Shown here: positions 1 through 6,699 of the stretch, piece by piece
How the letters are laid out: each line of letters begins with the position of its first letter
Position numbering within the stretch: the first letter of the stretch is position 1
NCBI GenBank assembly: GCA_021819025.1
Contig: JAKASN010000101.1
Coordinates: 1 to 6,939 of the forward strand
From: Actinomycetes bacterium
GTDB lineage: Bacteria; Actinomycetota; Acidimicrobiia; Acidimicrobiales; Acidimicrobiaceae
Reading direction: 5' to 3'
DNA: 6,939 nt
Notes under the pieces: generated by a model
What the model saw: only the letters and a program-made list of their open reading frames with translations
What the model was told of the DNA's origin: nothing
Database searches by the model: none
Position numbers and translations under genes: made by a program

Positions 1-666
1 CGCCATGGTGTTGACGGTATGCAAACAGCCCTTGGGTCGCGAGGTAGTGCCCGAACTGTATACGATCACGAACGGATCATCGGGACCGGCACCTTCACCA
101 AGCTCAAGCTCGACATCGGCGATGTCTCCCGCAGGGAGCAATGACTCATAGGAGCTTATTTGTGGCTCATCTCGAGGCTCGACGCTTCGGACGACCACCA
201 AGCGTTGGAGATCGGGGAGCTCGGCGAGCAGCGTCTGATACATCTCGCGATAGGAGAATGACTTGAAGGAATCGCAAGTTATTGCCAGCCGGACCCCGGC
301 ATTCTTAAGGATGTAGCCCACTTCATCCCGACGATAGATAGTCATGATAGGCACCATCACCGCTCCGAGACGTGAAAGAGCAACCGAGACCACGCCAAAC
401 TCGGCCCAGTTCGGAATTTGCACCGATACTCGATCTCCAGTGCGTATCCCTTGCCGCATTAAGCCGATTGCAAGCCGCAGCGCCGAATCGCGCAATTCCG
501 CAAAGGTTAGCGACATGACGTTGTCGGTGAGGAAGACTTTCCCGCCGCGTTTTGCTACTTGCGCCTCCAATAGGTCGAAAAGTGTCTCCTCGCCCCACTG
601 GCCCGTCTCATAAAAATACTCGATCTCGTCATCTCTGTAACGGTCGTGTACCGTAGCGAATCGCAT
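1..666 (-). CDS. AMP-forming acyl-CoA ligase, N-terminal part (runs off left edge)
   Basis: The minus strand is open for 222 codons from ATG at 666 to the window edge. Family members (ANL superfamily, about 500-550 aa) adenylate a carboxylic acid with ATP and then form its CoA thioester in the cytoplasm. The decisive motif is the ATP-binding P-loop YSSGTTSRPKG at residues 203-213. Upstream stretches such as DRVSVQIPNWAEF (78-90) and LGAVMVPIMTIYRRDEV (100-116) are typical of the cyclohexanecarboxylate-CoA ligase/fatty-acid ligase branch (AliA-like). The start is fixed by GGAGG at 675-671, five bases upstream of the ATG. It is the last gene of a minus-strand array behind two relics, yet shows no lesion. 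Substrate is unproven; a cyclic or branched acid fits the neighbours. The catalytic C-terminal domain lies outside, so integrity of the whole gene cannot be judged. Confidence 0.93.
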   Translation of the reverse strand, partial: MRFATVHDRYRDDEIEYFYETGQWGEETLFDLLEAQVAKRGGKVFLTDNVMSLTFAELRDSALRLAIGLMRQGIRTGDRVSVQIPNWAEFGVVSVALSRLGAVMVPIMTIYRRDEVGYILKNAGVRLAITCDSFKSFSYREMYQTLLAELPDLQRLVVVRSVEPRDEPQISSYESLLPAGDIADVELELGEGAGPDDPFVIVYSSGTTSRPKGCLHTVNTMA

Positions 667-670
667 CTTG

Positions 671-675
671 CCTCC
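671..675 (-). promoter_or_regulatory. Ribosome binding site of the acyl-CoA ligase
   Basis: The minus strand reads GGAGGCAAG directly before ATG at 666. This is a perfect Shine-Dalgarno core with a five-base spacer, and it supports the chosen start. Confidence 0.75.
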
Positions 676-709
676 ATCCCCAGTACGATCTCAATGCCCC
701 TGTGAAATG

Positions 710-736
710 ATAATACTAATTGTACAATGATTAGAC
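710..736. promoter_or_regulatory. AT-rich palindrome, possible operator/promoter of the ligase
   Basis: The perfect 10-bp palindrome ATTGTACAAT lies at 719-728 in a conspicuously AT-rich island, in the 77-bp gap between the hydratase relic and the ligase start. On the minus strand TATTAT (715-710) could act as a -10 box, but I find no convincing -35 at 16-18 bp. It may be a repressor operator or a promoter that lets the ligase be expressed independently of the dead upstream genes. This is inference only. Confidence 0.25.
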
Positions 737-743
737 CGAAACT

Positions 744-1553
744 TCATGCGTTGCTGAATGTCATTGAACAGCGCGTCTTCCACTCGGGGTGCCGTCTTTC
801 TCTCAATGCGGCCACACCGTTCACGGCATCGTCGCTTTTGCGAGCGAGAGCGAATAAGGTCTGAAGCGCCACCAGAGCCTCCTGGAAACCCATATCCTGC
901 GTGGCTACAATGGCATCTTCCCCAGCCGCACCCAGAGCGGCGATTGTCTACGAGCTTGCGCACCACGACAGCCAGTTCGACCTGAAAGGACGCATCCAAT
1001 ACAACCCAATTGACGACACCGAGTTCAAGAGCTTCGCGCGCAGTGATCGCTTGCCCGAGCGTCATCACCTCGTTGCCTTTGAGCCTCGGCACGCTCCGGA
1101 ACATTATGGCAGAAACCATCAACGGAAAGACCCCGACGTTGATTTCTGGGCACGCGAATCTCGCCGACTCCTTGGCAATAACCAGGTCACGCCCGTGGAT
1201 TATCCCAAATGCCCCGGCGTAGACGTCGCCGTTAGCAACCCTCATCACAGGCTTGCCCAAATGCCGGAGGAGCCGGAGGAGCCGGAGGAGCCGAAGCAGC
1301 CGCAGGAAGCGATCAAGACCCAGGTACTTGACGATTGGCGGCACATCACTGGCAAACGCCTTCAGGTCCACGCCAGAGGAAACGATGCGAACATCTCACG
1401 AGGGCAACATCACCGCCTTGACGTTGGCGTCTTCCTTGGCGGCCTCAAGGACCATTAACAACGCCTCAAGGAGATCATTGCGCAGCGCGTTGCGCCACTC
1501 CCGGTCTTAAAGGTCGCCGTCACGCTGTCGTCTTCGTCGACATGGTATTTCAC
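744..1553 (-). pseudogene. Enoyl-CoA hydratase/isomerase family pseudogene
   Basis: A crotonase-fold gene of normal length (about 270 codons) can be rebuilt only by changing frame. From GTG at 1553 the reading is VKYHVDEDDSV. A frame change near 1500-1507 leads to EWRNALRNDLLEALL. An in-frame TGA lies at 1398-1396, then GVDLKAFAS, the oxyanion-hole region RVANGDVYAGAFG and ARFACPEINVGVFP, the acyl-CoA pocket part. A second frameshift near 940-945 moves the C-terminus (AALGAAGEDAIVATQDMG ... RRHPEWKTR) to another frame ending at TGA 746-744. A 9-bp repeat has also expanded within it (see 1264-1290). It sits 43 bp after the MDR relic and 77 bp before the ligase, consistent with an ancestral operon. 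When functional it would have hydrated an alpha,beta-unsaturated acyl-CoA, possibly a cyclic one. The family is clear; the exact substrate is not. Confidence 0.88.
1264..1308. repeat. 9-bp tandem repeat inside the hydratase relic
   Basis: Three perfect copies of CCGGAGGAG occupy 1264-1290, followed by two degenerate copies, CCGAAGCAG and CCGCAGGAA. On the minus strand they encode a repeated leucine/arginine block (RLLRLLRLLRLLRHLGKP). Intact family members, as I recall them, have only about one such unit before the conserved GKPV segment, so this looks like an in-frame expansion by replication slippage. Confidence 0.8.
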
Positions 1554-1595
1554 AAGGAATCAAATCATTACAGGACTCAATCCTGCAACAGCGAA

Positions 1596-2574
1596 TCAAA
1601 CAAGGCTAAGGACTACTTTGCCGAAGTGGATGTCTCGCTCAAGATATTCATGTGCTTCGGCTGCACACTCTTGCGGAGGAACTTTGTCGATTATTGGAGG
1701 TCCCAGCGAGCCTGAATCCAGTAGCGAAAGTAGCGCCGCGAAATCTCGGGGACTTCCCATCGTTGACCCAAGGAGATCGTATTGGCGAAAATAGAAGTTC
1801 CTGATGTTACCATCAGCTGACGGGTGACGCAAGCGGCCAAGTGCCACTAGACGGCCACCCGGACGCAGGACCTGAAGCACTTCGCGCCAACTGCCCGTCG
1901 CGTCAATCACCAGATCGAAGCCGGATCCACCTTGATTTAGCGCACTGACTTGCGCGGGCCAGTCCGGATCCGTATAAAGCACACCTCCAATGACGCCATG
2001 CGACTGGGCTCGGGCGAAGTTCTCCGCACTCGAACTTGTCACCACCACCGAAGCACTTGCCGACGCGCTCATCGTTACGACCGTCGTCGCCAGTCCACCC
2101 CCAGCACCGAGAACGAGGACCGACGCGTGGCTGCGAAGTCGACCGCGCATAAAAATGGCGCGATACGCCGTGACACTCACCATCGACAGAGCTACGGCTA
2201 CGCGCCGGCTCAAGCCTACCGGCTTGGAGAATACCGAAGCTAGAGGAACGCGCACCATCTCAGCGTGGGTTCCAGGCCTTTGTGGCCAAGTATCTCCCAA
2301 TCGCCTCCTGGCTAGATCTCATTGTATCCCCACCACAGCGTAGGTAGGACCACGACTTCCTCATCTGTATCAATACGGATACCAGAACCGTCGCCACCTA
2401 TCACATGCGGCAGCGGCGTTGGATACTGCCCGCAGCGAACCCACACGTCATGCCCGTTCACAGCAGAACACTTCGCCTTGATTAACGCTCTACGGCATCT
2501 CGAGTCGGATCGGGAAAGGTCCCAAAACGGAGATTGGACGCGGCCCCGCACTCCGAAAACACGACCGCCCGCAT
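1596..2574 (-). pseudogene. MDR-family (zinc-binding alcohol dehydrogenase/quinone reductase-like) pseudogene
   Basis: About 326 codons of a medium-chain dehydrogenase/reductase can be followed on the minus strand, but in several frames. It begins at ATG 2574 (MRAVVFSECGAASNLRFG) with GAGG about seven bases upstream. It shifts frame near 2485-2490 into ALIKAKCSAVNGHDVWVR ... LPHVIGGDGSG, where roughly ten residues seem missing before RIDTDEEVVVLPTL. It then meets TAG at 2314-2312 and shifts again near 2285-2295 into RPGTHAEMVRVPL. The nucleotide-binding half is continuous: VLVLGAGGGLATTVV is the Rossmann glycine motif, followed by FDLVIDATGS, LRPGGRLVALG, YDLLGSTMGS and HFGKVVLSLV. Catalytic-zinc cysteines are not visible in the damaged middle. 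Intact relatives reduce or oxidise NAD(P)-linked carbonyl/alcohol or enoyl substrates. It was the first gene of the minus-strand array. Confidence 0.88.
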
Positions 2575-2647
2575 TCTCACCCTCAGCTTTCTGGTCTGAC
2601 AATTCGATCATCACACGGTGACTGTGCGGCTGCAAGCACCAGTGGGG

Positions 2648-2983
2648 CGACGCTTTCTCATTCTTCCCCAAGTTCAAGTTGCGAACCTTGCCTCATACAT
2701 CCTCTCCCACGTCGCTCACGGGCTTCGGAGCGACTGACAATTCGCCTACGGGTACCGACCAGTACTCTTAGAGACGGGGACCTTCATGAAATCCCACCGA
2801 TTCACCGCAGCGAGCTAACGGGCGACGAAGAGGATCTGTGTCGGGCAGACCAAAGGCCGGGGCAAGCTCAACCGCTACAACCAATACGCTCTCCCTGTGA
2901 AAGACGTTTATCTCTATCCCCTGCACCGTGGCTATCGACGCATGCTCGCCTCACCTAACCGTAAAAGACACGTAATTAGCTAG
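2648..2983 (+). pseudogene. DUF4338 / DruA-family protein relic (C-terminal part)
   Basis: A single plus-strand frame of 112 codons to TAG 2981-2983 matches, from memory, the C-terminal half of DUF4338 proteins (the family of Druantia DruA, often encoded beside transposases). Visible blocks are RRFLILPQVQVANLASYIL, FAYGYRPVLLET, ICVGQTKGRGKLNRYNQYAL and PVKDVYLYPLHRGYRRML. Two nonsense codons interrupt it: TGA at 2735-2737 where the family has a Trp before Gln, and TAA at 2816-2818 where it has the Tyr of the CYRAANW block. The stretch between LLET and the TAA is also diverged. The frame stays weakly similar back to about 2624, but the N-terminal two thirds are missing, replaced by the MDR relic. 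This is dead mobile or defence-associated DNA lying between two divergent operons. Confidence 0.8.
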
Positions 2984-3013
2984 GCAAGGTCTGGGAGGAT
3001 TGCTCTCCAACGG

Positions 3014-3046
3014 GTTAGCCGAATGTTTACCATCTATGCTAACATA
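3014..3046. promoter_or_regulatory. Inverted repeats upstream of the LLM oxidoreductase
   Basis: GTTAGC (3014-3019) and GCTAAC (3038-3043) form a perfect 6-bp inverted repeat 18 bp apart. The right arm lies in TATGCTAACATA (3035-3046), itself a TATG-N4-CATA dyad. The site is AT-rich and about 70-100 bp upstream of the start, a plausible operator or promoter zone. I cannot assign a regulator or a convincing -35/-10 pair. Confidence 0.25.
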
Positions 3047-3117
3047 TCTTTACAACGGTCTGACCAAAGTAGGACCCGTTCACTGGCTGCCATTGGTCCC
3101 AGAATGTGAGGCATGTT

Positions 3118-4158
3118 GTGAAGACACGGGGAATCACGGTACTTGCCGGTGGGGTCAAAGAGGCCCAACAAATCGCACGGCGAGCAGAACTTGCAGGGCT
3201 AGACGGTGTTTGGTCCGGTGAGTTCCTCCATCGCTCGGCGTTGATCACCGCAGCTGCGATGGGGGCGGTCACCGAACGCATCGGCGTGGGAACCGCCATC
3301 GCATATGCTCTCGGTCGCTCGCCATTGTTGCTAGCCAACGATGCCCGCTTTGTCGATGAATTATGCGACGGCCGCTTCACACTTGGGCTCGGCACCGGAA
3401 CGCGAAGGATGATGGAGAACTGGTTGGGGATAACAAACCCCAACTCTCCGGCTTTGCAAGTTGAAGAGTTGGTCCCCTTGATCCGGCGTCTATGGCGACT
3501 CCATGAAGGGCCGGTCAAACACTCTGGGCAGTTCTTCAAAGTTGACATTGTTCCCACCGCCGATGTCGAAGCTCCCCTACGCATCGACATACCGATCTTC
3601 ACCGCCGGGGTCAACGCGAGGATGATTGAAGCAGCCGGACGTGTCTCGAACGGCCTTATCTGCCATCCGACCATTACCCAGAGTTACCTTGACAACGTGG
3701 CCTTGCCCGCGATCGAACGCGGCGCCTCGAAAGCGAACCGCCCGTCATCGGATATCCTCCTCAAGGGAGTGGTTATTTGCGCAATTTCGGATAACGCTTC
3801 TCTCGCCAGGAGAGAAGCAGCTGCTCAGATCGCTTTTTATGTGGCGCCAAAGGCATATGGCCCGGTCATGGAAGCGTCGGGTTTCGCTGCAGAAGCTTCG
3901 TCGATCCAAGATGCCTTCCGCCGCTCCGACTTCGAAGCCATGATTGACGCAGTCAGCGATCCGATGCTAGAACAGATGGCCATTGCGGGCACTCAACAAG
4001 AGGTACTCGAAGTTCTGCCAATGTTTGAAAAGCGCTATGACCACACCGCACTCTATTCGCCGAGCTTTACGATAACTCCAGAGCGCGTCCGAGAGAATAC
4101 CGAAGCAATAATAGAGACCTTCGGGCAAAAGCGCCATCGGGCGACGCTCAATGTTTAG
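3118..4158 (+). CDS. LLM-class flavin/F420-dependent oxidoreductase
   Basis: This 346-residue soluble protein belongs to the bacterial luciferase-like (TIM-barrel) superfamily, which uses reduced FMN or coenzyme F420 for hydride transfer or monooxygenation. Family-typical features are AELAGLDGVWSGEF (23-36, second strand), ERIGVGTAI (53-61), RFVDELCDGRFTLGLGTG (77-94, the 'ldelS.GRf.lGlG' block), LIRRLWRLHEG (121-131) followed by HSGQFFKV, and IPIFTAGVNARMIEAAGR (158-175, phosphate-binding region). I place the start at GTG 3118 because GAGG at 3108-3111 gives a six-base spacer and the protein then begins KTRGITVLAGG. An upstream in-frame GTG at 3106 has no good ribosome site. The sequence is intact, with no lesions. 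It precedes the BadI-like gene by 204 bp and points the same way. Substrate and cofactor (F420 versus FMN) cannot be read from the sequence. Confidence 0.9.
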   Translation: MKTRGITVLAGGVKEAQQIARRAELAGLDGVWSGEFLHRSALITAAAMGAVTERIGVGTAIAYALGRSPLLLANDARFVDELCDGRFTLGLGTGTRRMMENWLGITNPNSPALQVEELVPLIRRLWRLHEGPVKHSGQFFKVDIVPTADVEAPLRIDIPIFTAGVNARMIEAAGRVSNGLICHPTITQSYLDNVALPAIERGASKANRPSSDILLKGVVICAISDNASLARREAAAQIAFYVAPKAYGPVMEASGFAAEASSIQDAFRRSDFEAMIDAVSDPMLEQMAIAGTQQEVLEVLPMFEKRYDHTALYSPSFTITPERVRENTEAIIETFGQKRHRATLNV

Positions 4159-4350
4159 AGGCAATGCTTTCCAAGGTTCGCGAGAGAATGGGGAGACATG
4201 CCTTTGAGGTTCATTGCTGGCGAAGGTCCCTAACGGATGATGGCGACGAGAGCCCCCTAGGCATCCCATTAGGCGTCTCTTCAGATAAACATCTGCAGGA
4301 GAGCCAGCTAAAAACAACAACTACCAACCACCATCTGCCGTGACAATTAA

Positions 4351-4355
4351 AAGGA
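4351..4355 (+). promoter_or_regulatory. Ribosome binding site of the BadI-like hydrolase
   Basis: AAGGA lies seven bases before ATG 4363. A competing ATG at 4358 overlaps in another frame and gives no extended product, so 4363 is preferred. Confidence 0.6.
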
Positions 4356-4362
4356 AAATGAA

Positions 4363-5163
4363 ATGGACGTTAATGAACTCACCGATGTAACCTACGAAGT
4401 CGACAGAGGCCTGGCGACCATCACCATCAACCGGCCCGAACGATACAACTCATTCCGCGCTCGCACTTTGGACGAACTGATTAAGTGTTTCAAGACAGCG
4501 TGGGCGAGTTCCGAAGTAGGAGTTGTATGTCTGACCGGAGCAGGTGAAAAAGCCTTCTGCACTGGCGGTGACCAGAAGCAGCGCATGGAAACGGGCGACT
4601 ACGGTCCCTCTGAATCCGGCCTCTTCGAAGTCGATGCCCTCCATCGCGTTATCAGAGACATCCCCAAGCCAGTAATAGCTGCCGTCAACGGCTTCGCCAT
4701 TGGTGGAGGGCACGTCCTACACCTCCTATGCGACCTATCTATCGCAGCCGACACAGCCATATTTGGGCAGAATGGGCCACGCGTGGGCTCCTTCGACGCT
4801 GGCTTTGGCACCGGGTATCTCGCTCGGGTCATCGGCGAAAAGAGGGCCCGCGAGGTTTGGTTTCTGTGTCGCCGCTACAGCGCGGCTCAAGCAGAAACCT
4901 GGGGCCTGGTTAACAAAGTGGTTCCCGCAATCGAGCTCACGGCTGAAGTCAGAAATTGGGCGGATGAGATCTTGAGGCTCTCTCCGACCTCGCTCAAAGT
5001 GCTCAAGCAATCCATGAACATCGATACCGAACACTTCGCTGGAATCGGACAGATGGCTCAATCAACTTTGAAGATGTTCGGCGGAACGCCTGAAGCCAAG
5101 GAAGGCATCGCTGCCTTCAACGAAAAGCGCACGCCAGACTTCTCTCCCTACCGAAGCAATTGA
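4363..5163 (+). CDS. Crotonase-fold hydrolase, BadI-like (2-ketocyclohexanecarboxyl-CoA hydrolase) / MenB-like
   Basis: This is an intact 266-aa protein with AAGGA seven bases before the ATG. Crotonase oxyanion-hole segments are GEKAFCTGGDQ (61-71) and VNGFAIGGGHVLH (108-120). The segment IFGQNGPRVGSFDAGFG (133-149) with its Asp-145, then YLARVIGEKRAREVWFLCRR, is diagnostic of the MenB/BadI subgroup rather than of ordinary hydratases, which carry Glu pairs. BadI hydrolyses 2-ketocyclohexanecarboxyl-CoA to pimelyl-CoA (ring opening); MenB closes the naphthoquinone ring. No other menaquinone gene is present, while a ligase and an acyl-CoA dehydrogenase are, so ring cleavage of a cyclic beta-keto-acyl-CoA is the better guess. 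Oddity: near the C-terminus, where by my alignment BadI has Tyr-Tyr and MenB an active-site Tyr, this protein has Phe-239/Gly-240. The substrate may therefore differ from both. It ends with the usual KRTPDF tail. Confidence 0.85.
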   Translation: MDVNELTDVTYEVDRGLATITINRPERYNSFRARTLDELIKCFKTAWASSEVGVVCLTGAGEKAFCTGGDQKQRMETGDYGPSESGLFEVDALHRVIRDIPKPVIAAVNGFAIGGGHVLHLLCDLSIAADTAIFGQNGPRVGSFDAGFGTGYLARVIGEKRAREVWFLCRRYSAAQAETWGLVNKVVPAIELTAEVRNWADEILRLSPTSLKVLKQSMNIDTEHFAGIGQMAQSTLKMFGGTPEAKEGIAAFNEKRTPDFSPYRSN

Positions 5164-5249
5164 CCTACCTTGCCGAAATACAACCAACGGGTTCGACGCC
5201 CTTGGAAACTCGATCCCCGGGTGGGCATAGGTCAGTACCAATCATCGGC

Positions 5250-5255
5250 GGAGGG
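5250..5255 (+). promoter_or_regulatory. Ribosome binding site of the acyl-CoA dehydrogenase
   Basis: GGAGGG lies five bases before ATG 5261. It is a strong Shine-Dalgarno site that fixes the start. Confidence 0.75.
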
Positions 5256-5260
5256 AACCA

Positions 5261-6397
5261 ATGCAACTAGATGAGCACCAGCAGCGCTTCGCAGAGTCGA
5301 TTCGCGCCTTTTGTGAAGATAACCTCGGCACGCGGGCACAACGGCTTGCGTTGACCGATGACGGCAAGCTCGCCAACAGCCCAGAGATATTGCGCCAGCT
5401 CGCAGGATTGGGATGGCTCGGAGTCTCACTCCCGGAGCAGTATGGCGGAGCCGGTGCTGGGATGGTAGAAGAGTGCATCTTTTTGGAGGAGACATCCCGG
5501 GGGCTCGCTCCAATAACCGCCTATTCGACCGGACTAACCGCAGTGCAAACTTACCTTCGATATGGGTCCGAGGAGCAGAAGCTCACCATCGTGGGGAACA
5601 TCTGCCGGGGCGACGTGGAAGCCATCTCGCTCAGCGAGCCCAATGCCGGCTCTGACCTTGGCGCGGTAAGGACCCGCGCCGAATGGGTTGACGGCGTCTA
5701 TGTGCTCAACGGTCAAAAAACCTGGACTTCCGCTGCCCATATCGCCAAGAACCTCCTTCTCCTCGCACGAACCGACAGCTCGGGGAGCAAACATCACGGG
5801 CTCACACTTTTCATGGTGCCGACCGACTCCGCCGGTCTGGAAATTCGCGAAATAGAGACCATGGAGGCGCGAACGGTCAATGATGTCTTCCTTACCGACG
5901 TGCACATATCACCTGACAAGGTCGTCGGGGTGCCAAACGCTGCCTGGAAACAACTGATGCGCGGCCTAAGTGTCGAACGACTCATTATCGCGGCTATGTC
6001 ACTGGGCGCGGCAGAAAGGTCGCTCGAGGACGTTATCGCCTACGTCAAAGGACGGGAGCAATTTGACAGGCCTATCGGCACGTTCCAAGCAATTCGCCAT
6101 CGAATTGCCGATTTGGCGACCGAGATCGCCTTCTGTAAGTCGTTCGTATACGACGTGGCTACGAGGATCGACAACGGCGAGGAGGACAACTTGGCTCGCG
6201 AGGGATCGATGGCGAAGTTGAAGTGCACCGAAACCGCGAAGCGCGCGGCGTTGGAAGCGATGCATATGATGGGTGGCTATGGCTACGCGCGGGAATATGG
6301 CATGGAAGAACAAGTCCGCAAATCCCTCGCCCCGCCCATCTATGGGGGCACCAACGAAATCCAGCGAGAGATAATAGGCAAGTCCTTCGGCCTCTGA
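5261..6397 (+). CDS. Acyl-CoA dehydrogenase
   Basis: This intact 378-aa flavoprotein is of the usual ACAD length. It oxidises an acyl-CoA to the 2,3-enoyl-CoA and passes electrons to ETF. Visible landmarks are GWLGVSLPEQYGG (51-63), the FAD/substrate motif LSEPNAGSD (124-132), NGQKTWTSAAH (150-160, flavin-side Trp/Thr), GREQFDRPIGTFQAIR (264-279, the FAD-binding Arg/Gln of the partner subunit), MHMMGGYGYAREYGMEE (334-350) and IYGGTNEIQR (360-369). In medium-chain enzymes the catalytic Glu is in the IYEGT motif; here that position is Gly-362. Glu-239 in LSVERLIIAA instead matches the isovaleryl-CoA and long-chain dehydrogenase catalytic Glu, so it is probably active. It follows the BadI-like gene by 97 bp, likely in one transcript. 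A branched or cyclic substrate (AliB-like role) is inferred, not shown. Confidence 0.93.
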   Translation: MQLDEHQQRFAESIRAFCEDNLGTRAQRLALTDDGKLANSPEILRQLAGLGWLGVSLPEQYGGAGAGMVEECIFLEETSRGLAPITAYSTGLTAVQTYLRYGSEEQKLTIVGNICRGDVEAISLSEPNAGSDLGAVRTRAEWVDGVYVLNGQKTWTSAAHIAKNLLLLARTDSSGSKHHGLTLFMVPTDSAGLEIREIETMEARTVNDVFLTDVHISPDKVVGVPNAAWKQLMRGLSVERLIIAAMSLGAAERSLEDVIAYVKGREQFDRPIGTFQAIRHRIADLATEIAFCKSFVYDVATRIDNGEEDNLAREGSMAKLKCTETAKRAALEAMHMMGGYGYAREYGMEEQVRKSLAPPIYGGTNEIQREIIGKSFGL

Positions 6398-6667
6398 GGG
6401 CAGAAAACAGGTGGGCTACGCCCTTGTAGCGAGCGGGTAGAGTCTAGGATGCGTCAAGCTTGGATTCCAACCTCAAGCTGGCGATGCGGAACTTTCCACA
6501 ATTGCCGCACTTGCACGGCCAACCAACGGCGTTTTAATTCCAGCAAAGCGCATTTCTCGCAGCAGATTACCCGAGCCGAAGGGAGAGCATAGCGGTATGC
6601 CCCAAATCCCAAAGTCCAAAGCCCCGCGAGGATCGCCCACGTTCTAGCCCGACTTTCGTCAAATTCC

Positions 6668-6676
6668 TGTGGATAA
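6668..6676 (-). promoter_or_regulatory. DnaA-box 9-mer (first of pair)
   Basis: The minus strand reads TTATCCACA, a perfect match to the bacterial DnaA-box consensus. Whether DnaA binds it is not shown. Confidence 0.5.
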
Positions 6677-6699
6677 CCCCGATTTCGGCCCGTTTCGGT

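Noticed and set aside
901..1458. Plus-strand 185-codon open frame with a PEEPEEPEEP stretch
   Set aside because: It is antisense to the hydratase relic, and the proline/glutamate repeat is just the 9-bp repeat read on the other strand. The minus strand carries clear family motifs.
2648..2983. A Druantia defence system
   Set aside because: Only a truncated, stop-containing DruA-like fragment is present; no DruB-E-like helicase or partner genes are seen.
3039..3674. Minus-strand 211-codon open frame
   Set aside because: It lies antisense to the intact LLM gene, shows no family motif and has no ribosome site; a codon-bias shadow.
4159..4362. Spacer between LLM and BadI-like genes as a small gene or terminator
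   Set aside because: Only short scattered inverted repeats (GCAATG/CATTGC) and no coding signal on either strand; a 204-bp spacer with nothing I can support beyond the ribosome site at its end.
4363..5163. Annotation as menaquinone-biosynthesis MenB
   Set aside because: The MenB C-terminal Tyr appears to be missing and no other men gene is nearby; catabolic neighbours favour a ring-opening hydrolase.
6413..6423. GGGC-TAC-GCCC hairpin after the acyl-CoA dehydrogenase as a terminator
   Set aside because: The stem has only four base pairs and no T-run follows, so it does not meet the usual criteria for an intrinsic terminator.
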